DNA of 64,000 nt from Rehmannia glutinosa (Eukaryota; Streptophyta; Magnoliopsida; Lamiales; Orobanchaceae), in contig JABTTQ020001483.1 in NCBI GenBank assembly GCA_016081115.2, positions 124,001-188,000 on the forward strand, read 5' to 3'. Every line of letters starts with the position of its first letter. Within the stretch, counting starts at the first letter, position 1. Shown in pieces: positions 32,536-45,330 of the stretch. Below the pieces are notes generated by a model. The model worked only from the letters and a program-made list of their open reading frames with translations, ran no database searches and was not told the DNA's origin. Position numbers and translations under genes: made by a program.

Positions 32536-34811
32536 CTACTTCCTTCTTCTCTCTTCTTCTTCAGCTTCCCTTTTTCTATTTTCATAAGCTCTCTTCTGAG
32601 CTTGATCTCTCATTCTTCTCTCTTCAAATTCTCTTACTTGCCCGACGTTTTCTTCTTCTTGGCGCTTAGGAGCCTCCTTGTTTCGTCTAGAAATTTCTCT
32701 ATTTTCCAGTTCCCTGAGTCTGGCCCAGTATAACAGATCCTTCTTTTGGGGATTTACATATTGAATATCCTTAGGCCTTCTTGGTGGAGTGCCTCTGCCT
32801 CTTTCACCAGACCTTCCACTTCCTCTTTTGGAGTCAGCTCCACTTCTAGAAGTGTACTGAACAGGCTGAACCCTTGAAGTCTGCAGGCTGATCGACTGAA
32901 TCTGTTGTTTCTCGGCTAACTGAACAATTTCTAAGCCCTTCTCCCAGTACAAATCCCATGCCTTTGCAATAATCATTCCCTTGAAAAATCCTTCTGATTT
33001 TAGCGTTTCAAATTTCTCAACTGATCTTGGCTCAGACCCTGCATCGGGAGCGGGTCCTTCTGGGATTTTTAAAGTTGGATAATCTGGGAACAACCCTGCT
33101 GGGGGACCATGGAACTTGGATTTCAACCCTTCAATGCGACCACGCTGCCTGCGATCAACTTCTGCTAATTCAGCTTCAATTGCAGCTCTTGTCTCCTGAA
33201 AGGCTAAGTCAGCTTTTGCATCCCTTGACATGTCTTTCGGCAGCTTGAGTAGAGATAGTTGGTAGATGAGCCAAGTTGTGATTTTTCCAACACAATCTTC
33301 AAGGGGTTTGGGGTCTTCTTAGATGATTCTTCCCCCTTACTGATGCTTTCTTCTTTCAATCTATCTTCCCCCTTTTTGGCATCATCAATACCAACTAGAG
33401 GAGTGAGAGGAATGTGCGTCAGAATACGATCTAACTTGTCATGGGTGACTGAGTGAACTGTTCTTTGTTCTGATCTAAGAATCTTCACCTCTGCGCTCAT
33501 TTGCATCATCTCAGCTCGCAGGGTGCTTTCTGTGTTTTGAAGATCATGTTTATATTATAGTCTCATCAGCTCCATATCAGTCTTGTGCATCATTTCCAGT
33601 CTGTTGATGTTGTCTCGCTGTCTCTGCTGGAATTGAGCTTGCTCACCACACAAAATCACAAGTTATGTGAAGAGTGATTTGAAGTATTTCACTTGCTCTC
33701 TTCTTAGTGCCTTCGTTTGCATAGTCCATTCTCAAATTCTTAGGATATCTCCTCGGATGTCGCCAAAAATCATCGCATCATGGTTATCAATCCACTGGTT
33801 GAGTGCAACAAAGATTCTCTCCGTTGCTTCCATTTAAGTGCACATTGCCTTGAAGGAGCTGGCGATTCCTTCTGTGTCTCGGCCATCGGGAAAAGGGCAG
33901 GGTCTTCTACGGCTGTGGGGGCAGGTGCTGACTTTGCTGCTGGGGCAGGAGCTTTCTTCTTCTTCTGCACATGCTTAGGAGATGGAGCCTTAGCAGTCAC
34001 AGTTGTGTCCTCATGGACATGGTCAACTGATTCCCCTTCGCTCGAATCAGCTTTCCTAGCATGGGCTTGTCTTTGGGCAACTGATAAATTTGCCCTAAAC
34101 ATCTTTTTGTTCACGTGGAAGGGTTTCCCATTCATGAGAGGAATGCTCTTCACTTACATCAAATGACCTATCACAAGGCCATATCCAAGCAAACTTTCAA
34201 ATAGGCCAGCTTCGTTTATGGTCTTGTTCATCACGTTCTGGCATAACTTTCCAAAGATGAACTCAGTCCAGTTCACCTTCTTCTCCTCTATGATAGCAGC
34301 CATCACAGTCAGCTTAGTCCTCGGCAGCTGATTGAAGCTTCCGAACTTCATGTCCACACATTTTGCCGCCACGTCCATTAGCTTGTGGTAGTCCTCCTTG
34401 ATCAAGGACTTCTTCGCTGTGTAGACAGGCTTCATAGTGGACTCTGGGTTTGCATTATCCTTCCATGCAACAGCCATGTTAATGTCTTCTTTGTTATCTC
34501 CTTCAAACAGACGAAGCGCGGATGACGATTTGCAACTAAGTCCACAAATGTGATTATTGATATCGTCTTTGTGGGTGATGAGCGAATCTCATCGCCGTGA
34601 ACTCGAGCTTTCACGTATTACATCACCACTTCCTCCAAATAACTCGTGAAACTCCATTGAAAGAAACTCCTTGAGACCGGACTTCTCGAGTTTCTCAAAG
34701 AATCTTCTTGGCCATGGCTTTGTCCACCCCCCGCTTGACTAATCCTCGAAATCCACTATGGCTCGGTGTGGATTCTTTCATCCATCTTCACATAGTAAAC
34801 GTTCGTGCCAT
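32536..34811 (-). pseudogene. extra ORF of element X (unit 1)
   Basis: A coding region after RNase H on the minus strand, starting MART near 34811. Visible blocks are SLIKEDYHKLMDVAAKCVDMKFGSFNQLPRTKLTVMAA (34290-34420, given here only as landmarks YHKLMDVAAKC and FGSFNQLPRTK), a Lys/Ala/Pro-rich stretch (33850-34080), a coiled coil (33480-33720) and a basic C-terminus 32536-33231. That C-terminus has AWDLYWEKGLEIVQLAEKQQ and an Arg/Glu-rich end. Several stops and frame changes break it. It is probably the extra ORF of a Sirevirus-like family. The function is unknown, and no membrane span was seen. Confidence 0.65.
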
Positions 34812-35361
34812 TTCTTAGATTAGAACTTGAAAATCGAATGATCGAAGAAATAGGGTTTGCTTTACTTGGTTGTAGAGAAAATGCTCCTTCTTGCTTGAGA
34901 GAATGAGAGTAGTGTGAGGAGAAAGAAAATAAATTTCTCTATATATGAGATATGAAGGGATGATTTTTGGAATTCAAAAAGTTTAAATTTGATCAACGGT
35001 TGAGATCGTGTCTTGAAACCGCATTAATTTTCCCGCATTAAATGCATCAGTATCTATATCCAATCATAGGTAAAACGTGTACAGTCTTTTTATTGACATC
35101 ATAATTACTGCTGACGTCAAGCTTAAAACATTCCCACTCACAAAAAATGACTGCGTTTTGTCACTTAGCTCTAAAATAACTTAGCTATCTTCATATGTGA
35201 CTCGACTCTTCTTCTCTCTTCACTTTATAAGCACTCGAACGTCCAGTTAACTCGATACAGCTGACTAGCTGTCTTGGCTATTTTACTTTGCTGAAAAATG
35301 AAACTCTACCGATTTCCAATACTCTCTACTTTGACTCTGCTGATTGAGTCTTCTGAGCCTC
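34812..35361. other. spacer between RNase H and extra ORF of X
   Basis: AT-rich, without a convincing frame. It holds a region with 'aatcatagg' and 'gacgtcaagctt' that recurs in Y (44100-44220) and in unit 2 (55400-55520), so it is a conserved non-coding part of the family, perhaps the leader of the extra ORF. Confidence 0.5.
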
Positions 35362-36840
35362 CTAACTAAGCTCAATCAATCCAAGTTCATCTTTAAGCTC
35401 TTCAAATCTTGATTCATATAATGGCTTAGTGAATATATCAGATAACTGCTTATCAGTTGATATGTATTCCAAAGTGATGTCTTTCTTTTCAACATGATGT
35501 CTTATAAAATGATATTTGACATCAATATACTTGGTTCTTGAATGCAATACTGGATTCTGAGTAATTGCAATGGCACTTGGGTTATCACACATAATTGGTA
35601 TCTCTTTTTCTTCTATATCATAGTCTCTCAGCTGTTGCATCATCCATAATACTTGAGCACAACAGCTGCTTGCAGCTATGTACTCTGCTTCAGCTGTGGA
35701 TGTAGCTATTGAATTTTGTTTCTTGCTGAACCAAGAAACCAATCTATTTCCAAACATTTGACAGGTGCATGATTTACTGATTCTGAGTAGCCAACTAGCT
35801 TGAATCCTCTATCCTTTGGATACAACAAGCCAACTGCTTGGCATCCCTTCAAATAACTTAGGATTTTTTTGGCCGTAGTCATGTGACTTTATTTTGGTGC
35901 AGATTGAAATCTGGCACATACACCTACAACAAAGGCGATGTGTGGCTTACTTGCTGTTAAATAGAGCAAAGATCCAATAAGGGCTCTATATCTGGTTTGA
36001 TCAATAACTTTGCCATCTACATCCATATCCATCTTGACTGATGTATTAATGGGAATCTTCGCAGATGACTTTTTTTCCATACCAAATTTCTTCATTCAGT
36101 CTATGGTATATTTGGTTTGACTTATGAAGGTTCCATCCTTCATTTGATTGACTTGAAGGCTTAGGAAGAAAGTCAGCTCTCCCATCATACTCATCTCAAA
36201 TTTCCTTGCATGAGATTTGACAATTTGTCACACAGCTCTTTGTTTGTGGATCCAAAAATGATGTCATCCACATAAATTTGAATAAGCAATATACTATCCC
36301 CATCTTGAATTCTGAAGAGTGTCCTATCAACCTTGCCTTTGGTCAATCGATTATCAATAAGGAACTGGGATGATGTATCATATCAGGCTCTTGGTGCTTG
36401 TATCAATCCATACAATACCTTATTGAGCTTGTAGACTTTATCTCCAATGGTTTTCTGCTCAAAATCTGGAGGTTGCTCCACATATACTTTTTCTTCCAAA
36501 AGTCCATGCAAAAATGCACTCTTCACACCCATTTGATAAACAGTGAAGTTCTTGTGTTCAACATATGCAAGAAACATCCTAATTGCTTCCGATCTTGCAA
36601 CAGGTGCAACTGTTTCATCAAAATCAATACCCTTCTCTTGGAAATACCCTTTAGCTACCAATCTTGCTTTGTTTCTCAGTACGGTTCTTTCTTTATTCAT
36701 CTTGTTTCTAAATACCCACTTAGTACCAATAATATTTTGGTGGGTAGGCCTTTGAACTAATTCCCAAACTTTGTTTCTTTCAAACGGATTCAGCTCTTCC
36801 TACATAGTTAGAATCCAATATGTGTCATTCAATGATTGCG
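35362..36840 (-). pseudogene. RT and RNase H of element X (unit 1)
   Basis: Copia RT on the minus strand: NKARLVAKGYFQEKGIDFDE, VKSAFLHGLLEEKVYVEQPP and LYGLIQAPRA (36383-36700). The catalytic YVDD is at 36265-36276 in a different frame. The connection 35889-36095 (RYRALIGSLLYLTASKP) leads to RNase H 35362-35757 with STAEAEYIAASSCCAQVLWM, HSRTKYIDVKYHF and DIFTKPLYESRFEEL. At least three frame changes or stops separate these parts. The RT sequence is close to that of Sireviruses. Confidence 0.88.
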
Positions 36841-37199
36841 ATACATCTTTAGGCTCTATTTGGGAAATGAAACAAGTGAATATAACTTCATATTGAGTCC
36901 TGGATCTGGTTCTTACTCCTTCTCTAACATCACCAATGATAAGTCTGCTTGGATCTTAGCTATCTTAGCCTTCAGCTCTGTATACTCAACATATATGTGA
37001 CTTAAGTACTCAGCTCCTTCGTCAGCTGTGAGTTTTAGCTTTTGAGCTGGCTGTTTTTCTCATTCAGAAGTGTGTGAGGTTTTTACATGTTCAAAATCTT
37101 TCATCATTTTGCCTAATAAATCATAAAGATCAGTGGGTGATGAAGTGTTTGTGTCACTATCACTATCATCAGAATTAGAGTGAGATGAGTTAGAGTGTA

Positions 37200-37777
37200 C
37201 CTCATCTCATTATTCTTTGGCCATGAGGCATATCAAAGCCTCTTCCTTTGTGTCACTGGAGTAGTCAGCTTCACTGCTATCTGACTCTGCTGGTTCTTTA
37301 CACTCGCCTGTGTCAGTAGTCCCCGCAGCCAACATGACTTTCTTCTTTTCTTGTCTTCTCTCTATGAAGACCATTCTTTATTCTTCATTTCTATACTTGT
37401 TGACTGGAGGATATGGACAATCAACAACAAAATGTCCTGGTTGTTTGCAATTCCAACACAGGTTTTCAGCTCTCTGGGAGTATGCTCTTTCAGCTCTCTT
37501 GACTATCAGCTCTCTGATACTCAATCCTGTGATGATCAACTCTCTTTGGTGGTCTGTCTTCCCTTGATTTAGAGGTGATGAGTGTCTCGTGGATGATTCA
37601 CCTTTGTTTCTCTTGTAGTTCTTACTGAAGAACTTGTTGAATCTTTTCACCATTAGGGCAATCTCCTCCTGGTCAATGGCTTCTTTGGATTCAACTCTAT
37701 TTGATTCACCAGCCATGAGTGCAGCTATCTTGGGTACAACTGTCTCTTCTTGCTCTTTTCTTCTTAGCTCAACGAAC
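37200..37777 (-). pseudogene. gag fragment of element X (unit 1), 5' end deleted
   Basis: The minus strand keeps the gag C-terminal half: EEIALMVKRFNKFFSKNYKR, then the zinc knuckle CWNCKQPGHFVVDC (37417-37458) and a Ser/Glu-rich tail. Upstream it is cut at TAGCTCA, where the sequence joins directly to the 5' untranslated leader and the PBS. Unit 2 has the full gag start, so about 0.75 kb of gag has been lost here. Downstream the tail runs almost at once into RT. Confidence 0.85.
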
Positions 37778-37782
37778 CAACC

Positions 37783-37794
37783 GCTCTAATACCA
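37783..37794 (-). other. primer-binding site of element X
   Basis: The minus strand reads TGGTATTAGAGC next to the LTR end, the copia primer-binding site for initiator methionine tRNA with one change from TGGTATCAGAGC. Confidence 0.85.
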
Positions 37795-37796
37795 CT

Positions 37797-38322
37797 TATA
37801 GGTCTCAAGGGGTGATAAGTAAAGTTTAGAGGGGGGAGGTTGAATAAGCTTTACAAACTTTTCGATTTTAGTCTTTTTAACTATTTCAGAGTTGACTCAA
37901 GTCAGCTAAGTTCTTGAGGGACAACTAAGTTAGTTTACACATCATAGTTACCGACTCAATAGACTCAATTGAGCTGTCGATAGTATAACTTAGCTATTTT
38001 CAGCTAACACTTTAAAGTAGCAGTTGACTTGGTTTTTAACAGCGGAAGACTTTCACCCGTAGTTTTTGGATACGTTTTTAAACACTTGTTTTAGTAGGGT
38101 TATTATCAGTAGACTTAAGCAATTTAACTATCAACAGATATAAAGATAATGCAAGAAAGTAAGTACGCTGAAAGTAAATGGACACAAGCAATTATAGTGG
38201 CTCGAGGATGAGGTAGTTCCTATAATCCACTCTTCTCCAACCCCTAGAGAAATCCAATAAGTAACTTGACTTGGTTACAAAATGGTTATCAGTCCGAGTT
38301 AGCTTTGATCACACAACTAGCT
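37797..38322 (-). repeat. 5' LTR of element X, left part
   Basis: Starts TATAGGTCTCAAGG (decayed TGTAGG) next to the PBS. It is cut after TAGCT by element Y and continues at 47937. TAGCT occurs on both sides of Y. Confidence 0.85.
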
Positions 38323-39108
38323 TGTAGGTCCCAAGGAGTGTGGTGTAAGGTTTAGAATGGGGGAGGGGGGGAGTTGAATAAACCTTACCAAATTTTCACT
38401 CTTAGTCCTTTTAAGAATTTAACTGAGTTGACTCAAATCAGCTAAGTCCTTGGAGGACAGCTAGGTAGGCTTTCTTCAGCTAAGTTATGCACTCAATAGA
38501 CTCGACTGAGCTGTTGATCGTATAACTTAGCTGCGTTAGTTGACACTTGCCGTTTCAGTTGATTTGTTTTATACAACGGAAGACTTAACACCCTTAATTA
38601 AATCTTAAGCATGTTTTTAACACTTGTTTTAGCACTTGTTATTATCAGTTGGATAGCAATAAAACTTATCAGCAAATATGAAAAATATGCAAGAAAATAA
38701 ATGTTGAAAGTAAATGACACAAGTAATTTTATAGTGGTTCGAGGATGGGGTAATTCCTCTAATCCACTCTTCTCCAACTTCTGGAGGAATCCACTAAGTA
38801 ACAGATCAGGTTACAAAGCAGTTCTTCAGTCTAGAGATAGCCTTGATCACATAGCTGGCTTCTCCTGCGACGCAACTTATTCACAAAACAACTGCCTTGC
38901 TACTTCAGCTCCCTTCAAGTCTTTGGATTTGTTCACACAACCCTCCAACAAACTTGATACTTCTGGTTCGATCTTGAACCTCACTACAACTCCTTCAAAC
39001 TTGGAGAGTAGACCCCTTTTTGTTCTCGAACTTTTCCTCTTCAACTGGTTGAGGTAATCTTTCCTTCACAGCTTGTGTTGGATTGAATTACTTTGAATTT
39101 TTAGGCTT
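38323..39108 (-). repeat. 3' LTR of element Y, truncated
   Basis: Only the first about 786 bases of the LTR remain, up to TTTTTAGGCTT. There it joins sequence that lies downstream of the extra ORF, so the inner LTR half and the polypurine tract are deleted. Unit 2 shows the same junction at 61773. Confidence 0.8.
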
Positions 39109-39240
39109 TACAACGTGTAACAAAGCTTATACATATATTGAATTACAACATGTATCAGAGCTTATTACAAGGAGTGTATCTGAGCAATATTACAGAAAAC
39201 TTACAGCTAAGTAAAATACATGAATGGGTTGCAACTGTCT

Positions 39241-42200
39241 TCAACGCCTCGGCTGCTCCCTTCTTTTCTCTTCATCTTCAGCTCTCCACCAGTCCTCCTC
39301 TGCTCTTCTCCTCTTCCTCCTTATTTTTCTTTTCATCATATTTCTTTTTCTTTTCGTAGGCACGCCTTGCAGCAGGGTCATCCCTACACTGCCTTTCTTC
39401 CCATTATCGCATCGCCCTTTCGTTCTCAGCTTCTTGTCTCTTCACAGCTTTAACATTCTTGCACATCACTTCTAAATTCACAAGATGGTCAAATCCAGCC
39501 CAGTAGTTTAATCCCTTCTTCTGTGGATTAATGTACTTTATGTCTTATTGTCTTGGTTGTGGTTGAGAACTTCTACCTCTTCCACTGCCACCAGATTTTC
39601 CCCTTTCTGACTCAGCTCGACCTCCTCCTCTGGGAGTGTACTGTACTAGAGCTTTTGCTTTTCCAGCTGAGTGACTGCTGGAACTCTGCTGCGTCACATC
39701 TAATTTACATATGTCGAGAGCCTTCTCCCAGTACCAATCCCAGGCTTGCGGTAGAGTCATATCTTGGAAGTAACCTTCTGCCTCTAGAGTTTTAAACTCC
39801 TCTCAGGGAAATCCTTTCCTACTGGGTGACCATCATATTGTGTTCTTATGTTCTGGATACGCGTAGAGTGCTTCTCAGCCACCTTCTCAAACTCAGCTTT
39901 GATGGCTTTTCTTGACTGTTTGAATGCCATCTCAGCTTTCTGTTCCACTGACAGCTCTTTCGGTAGCTTGCTGAGAAATGAAGTTGTTATCTCTCCTTTT
40001 TGAGGAGTTTGGGCATACATAAGCTTCAACGGGGGGTTTTTCGAACTTCATTTCTTCTCATTCTTCTCATCTTTATGGCTCCAATGACCTTCTTTCAGTT
40101 CCCTCAAAGCCTTATATTCCCCTTTTTGGCATCATCATCAAAAGGGAGGGACAGGACAGAGAACAGGCCACTGAGAATGAAGTCAAGTTGGTTGTTCGTA
40201 GAATCTTACTTGTCATCCGCTTTGGATTAGGCTACTCGAAATTTTGAGTGCAAAGCCTTAGACTCAGCTGCCATTAATTTCATCTCTGTTTGGATAACAC
40301 TGAGCTGCTGGCTTATGTTGGTCTCCAGTCTTACAATCTCATTCTTATGTTGCAGTTTAAGTAACTCCATGTCCGACTTGTGGGATTCTACAATTCTCAC
40401 CATATACTCCTTCTACCTCTGCTGAAACTGTACATTATCCGCACTCCAGACTAGCAATTCTGCAAAGAGTGACTTAAAGTAACGAATTTTCTCTAATCTC
40501 ATAGCAGTTGTCTGTGCAGCCCATTCTCAGATTCGTAGTACAACACCACGAATTTCCCCGCTGATGTTTGCATCACGGTTGTCTAGCCTTAGGTCCAAAT
40601 ATTCTAAGCCGTGTTCCATATTCTCAATTTCTTCGCAAATGGCTTTAAATGCCTTCCGGAAGTCGGGTGTAGAAGCGGACTATTCCTCAGGCCAAACAGC
40701 ATCGAAGTCGAAACCTATAGACACAATTGTGGAATCAGCTGGAACTCTGGGATCTACTTCCATAGTGTACTTGGCTTTTTCTCTAGTAGACTTGGCATCC
40801 AGAGTTGGTAACTCGACTTCAAAATGAAACATTTCTTCAAACATGTGGTCGGGATAGATAGGGATTTTTATAGGTCCAACTTGTGGAGCCTTTCCCTTCT
40901 CCTTTCGTAATTGTTCAGCTCTATTCGCCTCAGCTGAGCTGACTTCATCGGCATTTGGAGCAGCGGTGTTAGCCTGCTGTTGAGCTGATTGAGTCTCTAC
41001 TTGAGCAGCTGTGTTAACCTGGTCAGCTGATTCATTTCCATCTTGAGCAGTTGTCTCGGTCTGCTCAACTAACTTTTCCTCAGCTGTGTTAACAGCTTCA
41101 TTGGTATCATTTTGCATTTCCTATTGACTCAACTGGTCCTCAGCTATTTTATCAGCGTCATCGGAGTGTGATGTAACCATTGGGGTTGGCTCATCATCGA
41201 ATATGAATCTCATCGGAGCTGTTTTGTCACTAACAGTGCTCGAGAGTCTTGAGCATCCTCAGCCTTGTCCTTGGAAAATTCATCAATAGGTGTGGACTTG
41301 GCTTCATGTTCGGATTCCAAGAATTTTGTGCCAATGTTTTCCTGGGAATCACTGAGAGCGCTAATTTTGTCTTCTTCATCAGCTGTCTCTACGTGAGGAA
41401 TTTGCTCATGCTCAGCTTCTTTACCCAAGGAAGTCTCAACCTCCTAGTGGCCTTCATCACCCCCAACAGTCTCAACCACTGTAGGGCCTTCAACATCCCT
41501 ATGTGCAGTCTCAACTGCACTAGGGTCTTGGACAGTTTTCCCCGCAGAAGACTCATCTGCCTTAAGGGACTTTGGTGGAATCCGTCGGAGTCTCAACTCA
41601 TAGGATTGCACTTTCAGGACCAGGAGTCTCAACTCCCATGGTCTCCAATCCATCATTTGCCTTAGCTAGATCAGCAGCTTCATTGGCTTTCAGTGCAGAA
41701 GAAGTTTCAGCTGAGACAGTTTCAACCGTCTGAGCATCTTCAACTTTAGTCTGCTGTTCTATGTGTTTCTCGCCTTTCCTCCTTGCTTCGTTTGTTTGTC
41801 TACCACATCGTCCTTCGCGTAGCTGTGGTGGAGAGAGCTTCTCCAATAGCTTGGCTAGGGTGCCTGCTTCATCTCCTTCCCTAGCTTCATCGTTTTTCCC
41901 CTGAGAGCCATTTTCATATTGCACGGGGGATGTGGTGGCAGCAATATCAACAACTATCTTTTGCGCCACATCCAAAGGGTTAGATCGAGGAGAGAGTTGG
42001 GAAGACTCTCCTGGACCCTCTTGCAATTGTTGTTCGTGCATGACTTTTGATTATTTAATGGCCTGTTGGAACTCGGCCTTCTCCACTACTATAGCCAGGT
42101 CAATCTTTTCTAGGTCGCTGCTGTCAGTCGATTCCATGTGATGCTCATGACCTCTAGTGAACATGCACATATTTGATTTTTCAAGAGCTTTGGCCTTCTC

Positions 42201-43891
42201 CAAAGCTTTCTCCTTTTCATCTTCTTTTATGGCACGAAGGGCGTCAATAAAAAATTCTTCGTTGAGGGCATAGTGGATAGAGACGTTTCCTAGGAAGCTT
42301 AAGAGCTCCTCTTCTTCTTCGATGAACTCTGGTTGCTCAAATTGTTGTCGAGAGTAACTCAACTTCCAATTTCTCCAATCCCTCAATCTCTCGAATTCGT
42401 AGGTAGGAGAGTACATTATCACGTTATCATCATCATCTCCATCTTCCGAAATCGTATCAAGTGGAGCTTGCTCATCCTCAGGTACATTGGCATCAGTCTG
42501 AGGGGATGAAACAACTCTTTCCTGAAGAGTCTTAGCTATCTCAGCTCTTTGCTTCACCACAGCTGCCTCACAAGTAGCTGGGTCTTCTACACTCTGTTGA
42601 TTGGCATCAGCAGTGTCCTCTGCATCCTTGCTGGCCGCATCTCCACCATTATTTTCTTTCGACTGCTCTTCTTGAGTATCAGCAGTGTTTTTTAAAGCTT
42701 CTCAGGCCGAGTGGTCGACTCAGCCTTTTCAAGGTCAGACTTCTTATAAAGTCTCCTTCTCTTGGTCTGGACAAGAGGAATCGCATCCTCTTCAGCTTTC
42801 TCTGTGGTGGCTTCTGGCTCCATCATCTTTATCTTTTTTTGCAGCAGTTGGCTTGCGAGACACAACTATGCACTTTTCCTTCACAATCGGAGAAGGCTTA
42901 GAGGTATCCTTCTCGATCTCGGCTTCTGGGGTAGGGGCTTTGGATTCTATTTGTTGGGGCGGGTGCTCTCAGGCTTGGCTGCAGGGGCATGAGCCTTCTT
43001 GGACTTGGTCAGGCAGGGCAGTCTTTGGCTTAGCTGCAACAACTCTCTTCTTCTGAATGGGCTTGGGAGAAAGAGCTGGAGCAGTTGCAGCTGTGTCTTC
43101 AGCAGGGTCAGCTGACTCACCATCACTCATTTCAGCTTTCCTTGCGTGCGCCTTCCTCTGAGCTCTAGAAAGGTTTGCCTTGAACATATTCTTTTATGCA
43201 TGGAATGGCTTTCCATGTCGCAAGACAATTCCTTTAACTTCCATCAAATGGCCAATCACCAGGCCATACCCCAACGAACATCCAAAAGTTCCATCCTCCT
43301 TGATGGTCTTATTGATCACATTCTGGCAAATACGGCTGAAAATAAACTCAGCCCAGTTGATTTTCTTCTCTTCCATGATAGCCGCCATCACCCCAGTTTG
43401 GTTCGAGACAGCTGGTTAAAGCTCCCGAACTTCATATCCACACATTTGGACACAATGTCCATCAACTTATGGTAATCATCTATTATCAGCTCTTTCTTGG
43501 CTGTATAGATATCCTTCGTAGCTGACTCAGGTTTGGCTATCTCCTTCCAAGATGCAACTAGGTTGACATCCTTCTCGGTGATTTCCTTAAGCTCTTCAGT
43601 AGGCAACTTGCAGTGCTCAACAATAGTGATCTTTATTTCCTTGTTTTGAACGGATGAGCGAATCTCATCATCGTGCACTTTCGGGTTAACATAGAATATC
43701 GCGACCTCTTCCAGATACATATGAGAGAACTCCATAGTGAGAAAGTCCTTCAGACTAGACTTCTCGAGTTTCTCAGCAATTTTCTTCACCCGGGCTTCAT
43801 CAGCACCCTGTTTCAGCATACCCTTGAAATCAACTGTAGATCCAGAGTGGATCTTTTCGGACATTTTTATGAAATCATATGTAGCTCTCAT
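39241..43891 (-). pseudogene. extra ORF of element Y (unit 1)
   Basis: About 4.6 kb on the minus strand, starting MRATYDFIKMSEKIHSG near 43891. The N-terminal domain (43388-43891) carries KELIIDDYHKLMDIVSKC and FGSFNQLSRTK, as in X. Next come a Lys/Ala/Pro-rich part, a long low-complexity middle rich in Glu, Ala, Thr and Gln (40680-42560), a coiled coil (40200-40520) and a basic Lys/Glu-rich C-terminus ending near 39241. It is interrupted by many stops and shifts. The middle part is missing from X, which explains the different lengths. No known catalytic domain is visible. Confidence 0.65.
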
Positions 43892-44406
43892 TTTTGATGT
43901 AGATAACCTGTGAAAAAAGCGTGGAATCTCGATTTTGAAAAGTAGGGTTTGCACTTTCACAGAGAAAAATCTTTGCTTGTTGGAGACGATAGAGTTTGTG
44001 TGAGGAGAGAAAAAAATGAATTTTGGCTTATATTGGACTTGAAATGACGGTTTCTGGAATTTGAAAAATTAGATTAAAATCGACGGTCAAGATTTAATCT
44101 TGAAAACCGCATTAATTTCCCTGCATTAAATGCAGCAACATTTATATCCAATCATAGGCTAAGCGTGCAAGTTTTGTTCTGACACCATAATTAAGCTGAC
44201 GTCATCCTTAAAAACATCCCCGCTCGCAGAAAACAACTGCGTTTTGTCACTTAGCTCATAAATAACATAGCTATTAATCAAAAGTGACTTAACCCTGCTT
44301 CTCTCTTCACATTAGATCACTCAGCTGTTAGCTAACTCGATACAACTGATTTCCGGTCGTGGCTGTTTCACTTGGCTAAAATGTGAAACTTGCTTATTTT
44401 TCTTTC
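43892..44406. other. spacer between RNase H and extra ORF of Y
   Basis: Non-coding. Shares blocks ('aaccgcattaatttccc', 'tatatccaatcatagg') with the same position in X, so it is an inherited element segment. Confidence 0.5.
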
Positions 44407-45330
44407 TCACTTCTTTGACTCTGCTGATTGAGTCTTCTGAGTATCCAAACTCAGCTCAATTAATCCTAGCTCATTCTTGAGCTCTTCAAATCTTGATTCA
44501 CATAGAGGCTTAGTGAATATGTCAGCTAACTGTTTATCAGTTGAGATGTATTCCAAGGTGATATCTTTCTTTTCAACATGATCTCTTATGAAATGATATC
44601 TAACATCATTGTGCTTTGTTCTTGAGTGCAACACTGGATTTTGAGTGATTGCAATAGCACTAGTGTTATCACACATGATTGGAATCTCTTTTTCTTCAAT
44701 ATCATAGTCTCTCAGCTGCTGTCTCATCCATAGGACTTAGGCACAATAGCTACCCGCAACTATGTACTCTACTTCAGCTGTGGATGTTGCTATTAAATTT
44801 TGTTTCTTGCTGAACCAAGAAACTAATCTATTTCCAAACATTTGACAAGTACCTAATGTACTCTTCCTGTCCACTCTACATCCAGCATAGTCTGAGTCTG
44901 AGTAGCGTACTAGCTTGAATCCTCCTTCCTTTGGATACCATAAGCCAACTTCTTGACATCCCTTTAAATACCTTAGGATTCCCTTAGTTGCAGTCATGTG
45001 ACTCTCTTTTGGTGCAGATTGAAATCTAGCACATACACCTACAACAAAGGTGATGTCTAGCCTGCTTGCTATTAAATAGAGCAATGATCCAATGAGGGCT
45101 CTATATCTAGTTTGATCAACAACTTTGCCATCTGCATCCATATTAATCTTGACTGATGTGTTCATAGGAATCTTCACTGATGATTTTTCCTCCATACCAA
45201 ATTCTTCATCAAATCTCTTGTATACTTGGTTTGACTTATGAAGGTTCCATCATTCATTTGCTTGACTTGAAGTCGTAAGAAGAAAATTAGCTCTCCCATC
45301 ATGCTCATTTTAAATTTGCCTTACATGAGG
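44407..45330 (-). pseudogene. end of RT and RNase H of element Y
   Basis: The minus strand starts at an RT C-terminal piece (MSMMGEL near 45300), followed by RYRALIGSLLYLIASRLDI, HMTATKGILRYLKGCQ and DSDYAGCRVDRKSTLGTCQM (44737-45195). A TAG stop near 44739 splits RNase H. The rest (44407-44727) has SAIAITQNPVLHSRTKHNDV and DIFTKPLCESRFEEL. The catalytic YVDD part of RT is deleted. Confidence 0.85.

Noticed and set aside
32473..34166. Plus-strand open frames such as 33780-34166 (Gly/Ala-rich)
   Set aside because: They mirror the minus-strand extra ORF of X, whose codons for Ala, Pro and Lys give open complements. The same holds at 39138-39475, 54171-54557 and 61861-62482.
37783..37794. Possible tRNA gene fragment (GCTCTAATACCA)
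   Set aside because: It is the primer-binding site, complementary to the 3' end of initiator methionine tRNA; there is no cloverleaf around it.
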